From contig KN880543.1 in NCBI GenBank assembly GCA_000934385.1, positions 1 to 64,000 on the forward strand: a stretch of DNA of 64,000 bases, written 5' to 3'. Made by a program: the position numbers and the translations under genes. This document shows positions 1 through 10,309 of this stretch, in pieces. Below the pieces are notes generated by a model. That model worked only from the letters and a program-made list of their open reading frames with translations, was not told the DNA's origin and did not search any database. This DNA is from Cylindrobasidium torrendii FP15055 ss-10 (taxonomy: Eukaryota; Basidiomycota; Agaricomycetes; Agaricales; Physalacriaceae). Numbering within the stretch: the first letter of the stretch is position 1; each line of letters starts with the position of its first letter.

Positions 1-100
1 GCTAATTAGATGTATCCCAGATACTCCCGTACATCTGGAATCTCTCTGAGAACCAGGGTTCCTCGGGACAATGGCCCCTTTTCTGGACAAAGTAAGGGCT

Positions 101-1613
101 TGCTGATGCATCGTTGGCGAAGGTGAGGCCCTAGTACATCAGACAAATCCACCTACCTCACTGTTGATGCATGATGACTGACGTGAGCGTGACTTCTTAC
201 AGCCGCGTTTGCATACAAATTCAACTCTCTCGAAAATGAAGACTGCGAAATGGCGAAGATTCTAGAACACTGCATGTACGTCCTCTTGTTCCTTTTTCCC
301 AATGCTCTCTGTACAATGCGAAGGGATGATGCGGCTACGATGAGCAAGACACTTCGCGTCGGCCTCTGGGTCCTCGCGAAGGTTCCTGCGCTGCAGGTTC
401 TCGTCGATTATTCCCTGGCCCCTTTGCATCGTCGGCTTCTACAATTCAAGAACCTTGCACGGGGGCTGGCGAAGCGCATTGTCGACGAGGCAATAGTGGA
501 AGCCTCCGAAGACGACCAAGGCAAAGATATGCTTAGCATTCTGGGTATGTTTGAATCCTTTCAAATCCAGAGTATTCGTGCGTGCCCAATGCTGATATGT
601 ATGGCACAGTTCGCGCGAATCAGAGCGCAGGCATGAAGAAGAAGCTCACGGAGGAGGAAGTTCTATCTCAAGCAACGTGTGCATCATTTCGTTGAAGCAC
701 TCAGTTCCAAATTTTCAACTGGTATATGGCAGGACGATCCTGGGCGCGGGCCAAGAAACGACGTCGTCCACCCTCACATGGCTCTTCTATGAGCTAACCC
801 AGCACCCGGACGTGCAGGACACTGTGCGCCGGGAGATCGCCGAGGTGCGCGAGCGCAAAGGCCCCGAGAGCGACTTCACGACGCAAGACTACGACGGGAT
901 GGAGATGTTGAACGCTGTCATCAAGGTATGTGGACTTTCTCTCACCAAGAGAGAAGTAAAACCAAAAGGATGGACTGTAGGAAACGCTCCGCTTTCACCC
1001 CATCCTAGGTGTGGTCTCGCGCCAGGCATATGTGGACGAGGTCATCCCGCTCGCGGAACCCATCGTCACTGCAGATGGGCAGCGTATTGACAATATCTCG
1101 GTGAAGAAGGGGCAGCTCATCGAGTGCTCGGCGCATGGCTACAATCGGTACGTCCCAGCCTCCCTCAAAATTCCAAATACTCTGTGAAGGGCATGCAGCT
1201 GACTGTGCAATCCCAGTAACCCGACCATCTGGGGTCCAGACGCGCATATCTGGCGACCCGAACGCTGGTCGGAGAAACGAGAGCACCAGCTCGTTGTTGG
1301 GCTCCATGGAAATATCATGACATTCAGTCCGTCAATCTCCTTTTCCTCATCTCCCCTTTTTGCTGATTCCTGATTTAGGTGGTGGCGTCAGAGGATGCAT
1401 TGGCTGGCGATTTGCGTGCGTCCGCCTTCCACTGATACTGATTGCGAACTTATATTTGGTAGTGTGATGTCGATCCAGAGTCTTGCTGCTGAAGTGCTCG
1501 AGAACTTCCATTTTGCGCCGTCCGAGGACACGAAGCTGGTTAGGCGTCGTCCGGGGCTGCTCATAACCCCGCGGCTCGAGGGCCGATTGCCTTTGTCTGT
1601 GACACCGATGTAG
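101..1613 (+). pseudogene. 5'-truncated cytochrome P450 copy
   Basis: This is the C-terminal two thirds of a P450 monooxygenase, closely similar to the full-length gene on the opposite strand at 10310-12657. Reading across about nine introns gives an uninterrupted frame with the I-helix GAGQETT, the K-helix ETLRFHP, WRPERW and the heme loop FSGGVRGCIGWRFA. The heme loop is split by introns at 1327-1378 and 1416-1462, and the stop is at 1611-1613. Every intron position matches the full-length copy. Upstream of about position 101 similarity is lost: the exon that should encode the region before VVGEG is scrambled, and no membrane anchor or proline-rich hinge is visible in the first 100 bases. 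I infer a 5'-truncated duplicate, probably non-functional although its remaining frame is open. A very diverged 5' end lying before the window cannot be excluded. Confidence 0.7.
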
Positions 1614-1946
1614 TTAGTAAATGAGGTCTGGCGAACCATCCCATTTGGCTAACTCCTGCTAGCGTTTGAAGACGATTAAAGACCAAGGACGATTTGTTTA
1701 TGACAGCTCCGTGTAGTTTCGCGCACTAGAAAGACGGGAATGAGACTTAACATCCGACAACCAGTTTTCATTGATGACTAAGCGTCACCGATCGCCCACC
1801 TTCATGTCACAAAGGGCATTTTGCAGGGGGAGCTGCGTATCGAAAAATGGGATGTCCGAACAAGTTTAAATTCAGCCGCGCCTCAAATAAAAAGATATTG
1901 GAAGTATGAATTTACAGTTATTTCCTTTGTGCTTGTTGACATGCTC
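1614..1946. other. Convergent intergenic region
   Basis: Spacer between the 3' ends of the truncated P450 copy and the formamidase gene. It presumably holds both 3' UTRs. I see no other gene or repeat in it. Confidence 0.5.
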
Positions 1947-3921
1947 TCAGAGGACTCCATCGCTACGAACAGCGCATTGTCCAAAATCGCGTTTCGTCAG
2001 GCCTTCCGGCTTTGGAAGGATATCCTGAGAGGTGTTTATCAGAGATTATGCAGACCGACGCTTGGAGGGGACATACATGGTCGAAGATTCCAAGAGGGAT
2101 TGCTAGTGTGACACATGCATTGGGCGAGTCGACTATGGCACCGACATGGCTTTCGACTGGCGCTGCGGAAAGAAGCAAATCTATCGATGATATTAGCCGC
2201 GTGTAGTTCTGAGTGTCGTAAGATGTGTGTCTTACATGCCTGCTCTCGAGCTGATCTGCGAGTTAGCTGTGAAAGATAGTGAAAAATACGTTGAACTTAC
2301 TGTAGCCAATCTGCGGAATAGGTGAGCACTATCATATTATGACAATTCACTTGTCGCCTACCTTTTCCAGGTATGCGATAGCGTTCAATGCAGCTTGCTT
2401 GTACGCAACGGTGCTATAAAGCGGATGAGTAAAATGTCAAACAAACAATGATGTGAAGATGCGTACGCGTCCATGTTGTACTGCTTCCCGTCTCCGTCTA
2501 TAATTTGATGAGACGCTAAAAACAAAAACACGCATGTTTAGTTACTCACGATAATCAACGCTAATCCCCTCGAAAACGAGCTTGGAAGAGTACAGAGGGT
2601 CGATGGGAGACGGCTGTGATCCTATGAGTATACGCACAATGGGTTCGGAAGGCTCAACAAACCAAAAAGATAGGTTGCTTCAACGCGAACTTCTCGACCC
2701 CTCCCTTGATGATGCTTGTGCTGAAAGTGATGATACCTGCCATTTCAATGGCGCCACAGAACGTAAGCTCTCCCTACACCCGCTCAGTCGAATGCCAAAG
2801 CTTTGTAGGGAATGACGTTACATCACCCTGTGAAAAGTGAAGGTCCCCAACAGAAAGGTTGGCGCCGGGAACGAACACGGGGAAGTAGCATCGAGACCCT
2901 CTCGAAAGGTTCTTAATCTACCAAAAAGGTTCACGTAGTCTTCAGCTTTCCGGGAACGTTTGAGATTGGTATAGCACCTACATCGCAGTTGCCGCCGTGC
3001 TCTCGACCTGGAATCGTCCTGGCTCCCTCTTTTCCAATCTTCTCACGCACATCGTCGGGGATGTCCTGGCCGACGTAGCTTCCAGTAGGGTTTGGCGCAA
3101 ATGCAACAGGTGGGATCGCGTCTAGTAGAGATAGAGCATCAATATCTTGCCGTGCAGATCGAAAGGGGCTCCCACTTACCCGCATGCATATCAATCAACC
3201 CACACTCGCGCTCATTCCATGTCGCCAGCAGCTCTGCAGAGGGCGCCGTCCCAATCAGACCTGGGTGAGATACACCTGCAAAACGAACTCCAGGGATGTG
3301 TCGCGACGACGCATACACACCATGGAAGTCCCAAATGGCTTTAGCCGCGCGCGACTTGAACTCTTTGGCAAACAGGCCACCGCCGTTTTCCAGTTCAAAT
3401 ATTCCAGTGTAGCCCCAGGGCATCTTCTCGAAGGGCTGGACATCAAGGATGTCGACGACGAGACAGTCGCCGGGCTCGGCGCCTTCGACTGCGATGGGTC
3501 CGGAAAGGTTGTGTATCTTTGTCAAGTCGACGTCTCGAATGTCGTCGCTGGCTAGAGAGCATGTACTACTAAGTACAAAAGGTCGCAGCAGACTCGGGGA
3601 CATGGGGGGCGTACTGTCATTGTTTCCAATCTGCGCTCCAGTCCAGTCAACGCATTCTACCTTGAAGACTTCTCCAGGTTTAACCGAAGCAAAGGCCGGG
3701 ATGTCTGGGCTGTGATAGGGCATGCATGGTTGAGCCCTGGGCGACACTGAACAATGATAACTGAAGCGTACTGCCAGCGGTTGTGCAGTCCCTTCTGCTG
3801 GTCGGCTGGAACGAACGGGTCTACCTAGCTTGGCATTAGCTTTGCGTCATTGCGTCCAATGTAAAACTGTTCGTACAGAAACAATGGTCGGATGAGCGTG
3901 CGAGTTGGCTTGCGTTGCCAT
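1947..3921 (-). CDS. Formamidase (FmdA/AmdA family)
   Basis: Hydrolyses formamide, and possibly other short amides, to ammonia and the acid; cytosolic nitrogen acquisition is the usual role in fungi. About 14 exons join into one frame. Motifs in order are LHNRWHPDIP, VECVDWTG, DDIRDVDLTKIHNLSGPI, HPGLIGTAPS, GREHGGNCDIKNLSRGS, SVGDLHFSQGDGE, FCGAIEMAG, LVFEGISVDY and a C-terminal AIVDSPNACVTLAIP block. All are hallmarks of the acetamidase/formamidase family. The start is an ATG at 3921 giving MATQANSHAHP, followed by an intron; the stop is at 1947-1949. A stop that seems to interrupt the frame near 2670 disappears if a 49-nt intron beginning GTTTGTTG is removed, and an apparent phase clash near 2240 disappears with the acceptor ATCAG. 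I therefore regard the gene as intact. Length is about 400 residues, normal for the family. Confidence 0.88.
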
Positions 3922-4364
3922 TGTCTACGAGTGAAAGTGAGATGAACGCAAGAGATAAGAGTGTGAGAAAATCAAGGATAGCGTGTTCCCGTGCGCCTTA
4001 CATATTCAATGCTTTATGTGCATCAGACCTGCGCTATCTCAGGACTTATCTGCAAGGAAGAATGCCATGCCGCGGCGGTCACAGAAATATCTCATTGGAT
4101 ACAAAGCTGCAACACTCTTTTCAAAGTGTGATCTTCTAGATATTGAAGCCGGGCTATAATTATGAGTAGGTTGAGAGCAGGAGAACAGCAGAGAAAGGGA
4201 GAAACCTGTCGCCGATCGTGAGTGATGGCCGATCACTCGGCGCGTCATGATTGGTAAGCGGCTGATGCGTCCCGACTATGGGTCTATTGAAGTTTGTTGG
4301 AAGTACTTAATTGCACCATTCAAAAACTACAAGCGATTAAGTCAACTATGTAGCAAGTCTGTAC
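3922..4364. other. Intergenic, formamidase promoter
   Basis: Region upstream of the formamidase start and downstream of the MYND gene stop, both on the minus strand. No coding signal is seen. Nitrogen-regulated genes of this type are often GATA-controlled, and several GATC/TATC-type tetramers occur, but none stands out enough to call as a site. Confidence 0.4.
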
Positions 4365-6423
4365 CTAATGCCGCAACGAATGCGCATAATGCATCGTCCT
4401 ATGCCACGGAAGCGCTGGATTATACAACCCCTTCTTCCCATCGACCTTCTCATACGTGAATCCCATCAACGCACTCAACGTCGCCAGCCGAAAGTACGTC
4501 CCCCCAGCACCCATACTCGTACCCAATATCACCACAGGCCTATCCTTTGTCGCCGTACAGAAGTTCTTGGTCCTCTCCAAGAAAACCATCCACGCAGGCT
4601 CCTTCGGTGCCTCGAGCTGTCCGTTATAGCGCTCGTTCACTCCTTGGAAGGGTACGATATGCATCTTGACGTTACGGTCCTCGACGTACTGCCCGTAGTC
4701 CATGACCAACATGGGGAGCTCGCCTGGGCGCACAGCGGACGCCTCCTTGGCAAAGCAGGCAGCGATGCGCTCCCCGGACCGCTGGACATCCCGTGCTGCG
4801 AGGTACAACAGGAAGTCGCTATCTGTCCGATTCATGCCCAGTCCCTTCACAAGATTGACTGACGAAAACATAAATTTAATTCGGAGGTGAAGGTGTCGAG
4901 CACGTACTGTCCAAAAGCTGGAACGCGGACATGCAATACATGCTATGCCCCTTCTTCCAGTGGTCCCGCTGACACGACTCGGAGCAATACACCGTATGAA
5001 GACATCCCTTGCACCTCCTCGGATGGAACTGACCACGGGGCTGTTGTCAAAGGTCAGCGTCAATATAGGCAACAAATGGTCCGAGAACTCACAGCATCGC
5101 AGTTCGCACACACCCCAATACAAACGTCCTTAATCCGGACACTATCAGAAAAATCAAGCGCAAGCCGCTCCAGTTCGACAAGAGCCCTAGACACTGGCGA
5201 GGTCTGGGATAGTTGAGCACGGAGACCAGTTTTATCAGCAGAGCGAAGCTGTTTGAGAATATCACGACGATGGGAGGGCCAGAGAATATACGGGCGCAGC
5301 ACATTCAACGCATTAGCAACTTCTTGTTCCTTCACAACACTCTTCAAGAGGACCCCGGCCTGAACCAAGGCCAAAAGAGCGCCTGTACGCAGAGCATGTG
5401 TGACATAGGTACTGCCGCGCGACTTGAGGTGGTTATTGAGGTCCCCAATACAAGCGCGGATGACACCTGCTAGGTGTTCGGTATTGGCGGTAGAAAACGA
5501 GCGACGAGAGGTAAGCTTCCTCAAGATATTAGTATGCCAGCGACAGAAACCTCGAGCGGCAAGTGTCATTATGTTCCCGAGCGTAGTCATGTTGAGGAGC
5601 GAGAGGAAGCCAGTGATATGCTCGATGTCGCTGAATCCGTCTTGTTCGATACGTGTGTAGGCGGCAGCCATGGCCCGGGCAAATGTATCGTAGGGGAGCG
5701 CGCGAATGGTGGCAACCATCTCGTCGACGACCGTCAGAGGGATGCGTCCGTTGATGGTAGGGTACGCTGTTCGAGGAGCAAGCCAGTATCCAAGGATTGT
5801 GACAAGTCGGTGCGGGGAGTGTATTTTCTTGTCGGCACTACAGTAGCACCAGAGGCGTATGATTGAGTTGAATGCAGTAATGGTCTTTGCATCGTGTTGT
5901 TTCCGAGCGTCTATAACGAGAGCGTGTTGTGCCAGAGCGGCAGCGAACGCGCGTTCAATAGTTTCAACGACTTCGGGATAGGACGACGGAGAGCTGGGTG
6001 CAGAAGCTGTCGAGGAAGGGGTGATTTGGGTGCAGTCTATGAGCCATGCGCTCCAGTCGCGCACTAACGGCCATGCGTGGACAACGAAGTCGACTCCTGG
6101 ATTAGTGTCGAAAATGTCTTTTTCGCCAAAGCCGTAGGCGAGCATAGACAGGCAGGATATGATTGCGGCGACACGTTCTGCAGAGGGTCGTGTGCCGTCT
6201 TCGTCGGATGCGGATGGTCCGTACACATTGTCTATCGCGAAGATGGTGTCCTTGATGTCGGTGCATGCTACTTGGTGACTAGCGACGAGGTCCTCGAGTT
6301 GCTGGATCGCAGAAAGAGATCCCTTCAAAGCAGAAGCCTAGAGGTCGCCTTGATTGGGACACGAAGACGATGACTCGCAAGTCCACGCACCTGCAAGCCC
6401 TTGATCCTCTCCTGCGTGCTCAT
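4365..6423 (-). CDS. MYND-type zinc finger protein
   Basis: Large fungal MYND-domain protein of about 620 residues. The start is the ATG at 6423 (MSTQERIKGLQ), then an intron of about 50 nt and a long exon encoding a roughly 400-residue helical region without a known signature. An intron splits the MYND finger. The first part reads CIGVCANCDA; after the intron comes PRGQFHPRRCKGC, then VYCSESCQRDHWKKGHSMYC. The cysteine/histidine pattern (C-x2-C, C-x2-C, YC-x3-C, H-x3-H-x3-C type) is complete. MYND fingers usually mediate protein-protein contacts, often with proline-rich co-repressor peptides. The C-terminal 180 residues (LVKGLGMNRTDSDFL to the stop at 4365) carry no motif I recognise. Substrate or partner is unknown. 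Confidence 0.82.
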
Positions 6424-7366
6424 TTCGCGTCAACCAGGTCAAAGATGCGGTCGAAGGGTGATTTTGAGCGATCCGACGCGTGAAAAGCGAAATTTTGAAC
6501 GCGTTTTCGACCTTGGAGAGGAATGTCGTCGTCGCGGTTAGAGCAGAAGAAGGGTCACGTGTCCTACTGACACCGAGTTGCTTCTGCTCAATTCACGATC
6601 GCATTTCCAATTGTTGTTCTGGACTCAATGAGTGGCACTGCCTGGAACAACATTCGAATACTCGGAAGTCGGCCTTTTCTCGTAAGTCCCATGAGAGTAT
6701 AACACGCAATCATATCTTGTCATTCGGATTCCAGCTATCCTTGCCCTCAGCCAAGCGTGTGTACCAAGTCCAAGTGACCTCCCACAAAGAATACTATTAC
6801 TATTGCCCTCAACCCACCGTCTCATCGCGGCCTCAAAACCCCTAGCCGCTGCAAACCAAAAGCTGCCCATCAGTGACAGTTAGCTCTGAGATTTTCCCAC
6901 AAATGCTCGAAGCCGACCCCGTGCCCCGGTTGAACTCAAAAACTCAAGCCTGCGCCGCTGCCCGCCAGCACCCGAGCACCGCGTAGCGATTCAGTCTATC
7001 TACCACTCTGACAGCGGCCGCAGGCTTCTGCCTCGACTTGACCGACTCGCTAGCGACATGTATCCGCGTGTCACAGGATGAGTTGGACAATGGAGGATCT
7101 GTCGCCATGGTTCACTGGGACGAGACTGAGACTGGCACAATGAAAAGCGTCGTGAAAGTTTGCATGAACATTACAAATAACCAACCCAAGAATACAATAC
7201 AGAGTCTAGTAATGCGTACAATGAACGGAAAGTCGTAAGAGGTGGTATGATATGGAGGAGGAAGGGTGTCATTTTTTCCCGTGGGGTCCAAGCAAGGTGG
7301 AATAGTGTATTAAGGCATCAAGCAGAAGAGAGGAAAAGGAGAAAAATGGAGAACAGCCGCTGTGGA
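6424..7366. other. Intergenic region, no gene recognised
   Basis: About 940 bp between the MYND gene start and the stop of the small membrane protein, both on the minus strand. Only short overlapping open frames occur, none with recognisable motifs. The left part should hold the MYND gene promoter and the right part the 3' UTR of the membrane protein. Confidence 0.4.
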
Positions 7367-8197
7367 TTAGACAGCTTCTATAGGCTGCTCCTTCGTGTGT
7401 GTCTTCCGTGGCACTTTCTCCTCCGTGTTCAGCTTTTCTGAGCTGAGACTCGGGAAGCCATACTTCTGCTCGTGCGCAACACCAAGGAACATGAACGCAG
7501 TTCTGCGGGGGAAAAGGTCAGACGAAAGCTAGTCAAGTGTGTGGGAGACTGTGGACGCACGCTACAAACACGGAGACGGTCGCGATCCAGAGCAGGACGA
7601 CCCAGGCGATGTTGACGGACCACTGGTCGTACTGGAACGGAGGGTGCTGGTAGATAGCCACCACGTCCTCGTACGATGGACCGGAGAGCGCGGCCGTGTT
7701 GCCAGCGACAATAACCTGGGTGGGATTGTCAGTATCAGAGGTAGATGGCGTAAGAGGGCATGACGCACTGTGCCAGCAATAGAGCATGCCAACATCCCCA
7801 ACGCGATGAACGCCGCTGAGCCCCGTCGCGCGTAGTCATACCATCTCGGGTAAGTGTGACGGGGGAACTGGGCGAGGAAGAAGAAGTCGGCGCCGAAGAT
7901 GGTGGCGACGAAGACGCAGAAGACGATGGTCGAGATGATGCAGTCGATAATGTCGTTCTGGTAGAGATGGGCACGGTCGGCGATGAACCAGGCCTCGACG
8001 TGTTTCTGGAGGTCTTCGTACTTTGAAAGCGAGTATGTTGCCGTGCACTCTGCTGCGAGGGCAATGTTCATCGCGACCTGGTACGAGAGCGCGCGCTCCT
8101 TGCGCCAGCGATAGTACGGCGTCTTGCTGACCAGTGACTTTGTGGAGAACTTGCCCCAGGTCATTTCAGAGAGCTCGAATCCCAGTACCCGTGGCAT
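7367..8197 (-). CDS. Small multi-pass membrane protein
   Basis: A protein of about 240 residues in three exons: 8197 to about 7770, a middle exon after GVIVAGN, and a last exon starting TAFMFLGVAHEQ. The stop is TAA at 7367-7369. Hydrophobic segments are visible around residues 85-110 (IISTIVFCVFVATIFGADFF), 125-145 (FIALGMLACSIAGTVIVA) and 175-200 (IAWVVLLWIATVSVFVATAF), with a possible weaker one near residue 45. The C-terminal tail is hydrophilic and rich in Lys and Glu. I do not recognise the family; the topology resembles small fungal tetraspan proteins. It is transcribed divergently from the alpha/beta hydrolase at 9073. Confidence 0.75.
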
Positions 8198-9072
8198 CTT
8201 GGATGAGTGATGGTGGTGGTGGTGGGAAGAGAGGAAAATGAAAAGGGGAAGGAAAAAAAAGTAAAGTCAATAATCCAGTCTCGGTTCAGATTATATGAGA
8301 TCTCGCTTAAGTAGTGCCGGGGCTCCCATTGGCGCTGACAGGAGATCGCTTATGAGTGATGTCACGGGCCCAATCGGGCGGCGCGAAGGTCTGTCATCAC
8401 TACAGTCATTTTCCGAGGCACCGTGGCCTAGCTCTGCGTCATGTTTTCCTACTTTCCATGCCAACAAAGTGCTGAACAGCAATGCCAGAGAGCAACAACA
8501 AAGAGAGAAAAAAAGCCAGACAGCGGGCGCAGCAGACACACAAGATTTACTCTCAACTGCAGCGGTGAATATACACAGCCATGTGATACTCAGAAATCGC
8601 AACCCCAAAGGGGAAAGACTGGTTCGCGTATCCTCTCAACCCTTCTGTCTTCAACCCCTTGGTCGTCCTTGGCCGAAAGGTCATGCATCACTTGCGCCGA
8701 CACTGCTTGTTTCCAGCACCTCCCGAGCATTTCAACCGCGTCGGAACGCCCCCGATTCGGCTTGGTTCAGCAGCCTCGGTTCGACGGCTCTCTAGGCGCG
8801 TCCCGGAGAGAACAACGGCAGACTTTTGCCTCATGCTAGCACCAATTTTATAAGGTGTACACTCCGAGTTCATTCACCTCTACCTGAGCTACAAAAGTCT
8901 CTCTCGTTGCATAGCTACGCTCATACCATACCTGGATACGAACCTCTGTAAGTAACCTCATATTCAACGCTTTATGCGAGAACAGCAAGGTTCTGCACCA
9001 AAGTGTGGCGTTCATGCCTAAACTAAGCACAAGTGACGTCAATACGATCGTCAGTTCTTCTTTTGGACCACC
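8198..9072. other. Divergent promoter region with TGG microsatellite
   Basis: Spacer between the divergent membrane protein and hydrolase genes, so it should contain both promoters. A short (TGG)n tract lies at 8211-8225, just upstream of the membrane-protein ATG, followed by an A-rich stretch. No further gene is seen. Confidence 0.45.
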
Positions 9073-10254
9073 ATGTCATTCTCATTGTCCTTCCTTACTG
9101 CTGTCCGACGCTCCGCGCGCCTGCCTCGGTGTTGTATGTACATATCTCCCCTTCTGCGCAGTATTTTCTGTGGTGTGTAACCTTTTCCTCCAAGCAAATT
9201 GCCGCGGAGTTTCGACTGTCTCCGGGCCAGTGAAGCTTGATTTCACGAAAACGCTTCCGGAATCTGGAAATGAAACCAGCAAACCGCTGGTTATTCTTCA
9301 TGGGCTATTGTATGTCTACTCTTGCATATGAAGTGTGTGTATCCAATACCTCTCAGTGGATCCAAGCGCAATTGGACTAGCCTTTCAAAGGCATTCGCGC
9401 GCGACTTGGATAGACCCGTGTACACACTTGTAAGTTCACGGTCACGCCACCGCGTCAACCCACTCTTACTCTCACAGGACTTGCGAAACCATGGAGAGTC
9501 CCCGCACGCGCTTCCCATGACCTATGAAGCCATGGCCACGGACGTCCTGCATTTCTTCGACACCCACGGCCTTTCGGATGTATCCCTCCTCGGACATTCC
9601 ATGTACACGTCTTTTCCTCTTACCTCAATCATATCAAGAACCTGACAGTGTGTTATCTACAGGGGTGGCAAAGTAGCCATGTCTGTCGCGCTGGACCCGG
9701 CATTGCCCGCCTCGCTGCTCCAGCACCTCGTCGTCGTGGACATCGCGCCCTCACGAGGCAGACTCTCCGGTGAATTCTTGCAATATACCGCGGTGATGAA
9801 GCAGATCGAGGGGATGCGTCTGAAGACGCGCAAGGAGGCCGCGCAGGTCCTCGCGGAGGTCGAGAAAGACGCTAGTGTGGTGACGTTCTTGCTTACGAAC
9901 CTTGTTGTCCCGCCTGCGTCTTCGCCGGATCCGGTATCGTTTAGGATTCCTGTTGAGCTGCTCAGCGACAGCGTAGCGAATTTGGGTGATTTTCCGTATG
10001 AGAAGGGTGAGAGGACGTGGGGAGGGAAGACGTTGTTTGTTAAAGGAGAGAAGAGCGCGTTTATTAATCGGCATAATATTCCTGTTGCGGAAGCGATGTT
10101 CCCTGGGATGGTGCTGAAGACGCTTCCGACGAACCATTGGGTGCATGCAGAGAAGTGCGTAGTTTTTTTTTTTTGCGCTTGGTGTTTGGCTTGACTGACT
10201 GCCATATACAGGCCAATGGAGTTCAAGGAAATGGTGACCAAGTTCATAACATAG
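9073..10254 (+). CDS. Alpha/beta hydrolase, ABHD11/Imo32-like
   Basis: Alpha/beta hydrolase of about 285 residues resembling mitochondrial ABHD11 and yeast Imo32 esterases. The start ATG at 9073 gives MSFSLSFLTAVRRSARLPRC, a serine- and arginine-rich presequence without acidic residues, consistent with mitochondrial import. Six exons follow. PLVILHGLL forms the oxyanion region. The segment GSKRNWTSL, DLRNHGESPHA and the nucleophile elbow LLGHSMGGKVA (Ser in GHSMG; an intron splits Met-Gly) are all family hallmarks. VVVDIAPS follows, and the catalytic His lies in LPTNHWVHAEKP near the C-terminus. The stop is at 10252-10254, only 55 bp from the stop of the convergent P450, so 3' UTRs probably overlap. 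The substrate is unknown; lipid or thioester hydrolysis is typical. Confidence 0.86.
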
Positions 10255-10309
10255 CATCTCCATATCAGCAGCCTACGCGACACATCCTCCGACATAGAAT
10301 ATATACATT

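Noticed and set aside
2200..2330. Apparent frame clash between IGY and the LLLSAAPVES block of formamidase
   Set aside because: Using the acceptor ending ATCAG gives GYTREQAYLLLSAAPVES, the family sequence, in phase.
2560..2760. Apparent stop codon in the formamidase frame near 2670
   Set aside because: Removing a 49-nt GT-AG intron (GTTTGTTG to GATCACAG) restores PIFLPSPIDPLY in frame with LVFEGISVDY, so no break needs to be invoked.
4368..4862. 164-codon plus-strand open frame
   Set aside because: Lies antisense to the well-supported MYND protein C-terminal exon; no start context or motif.
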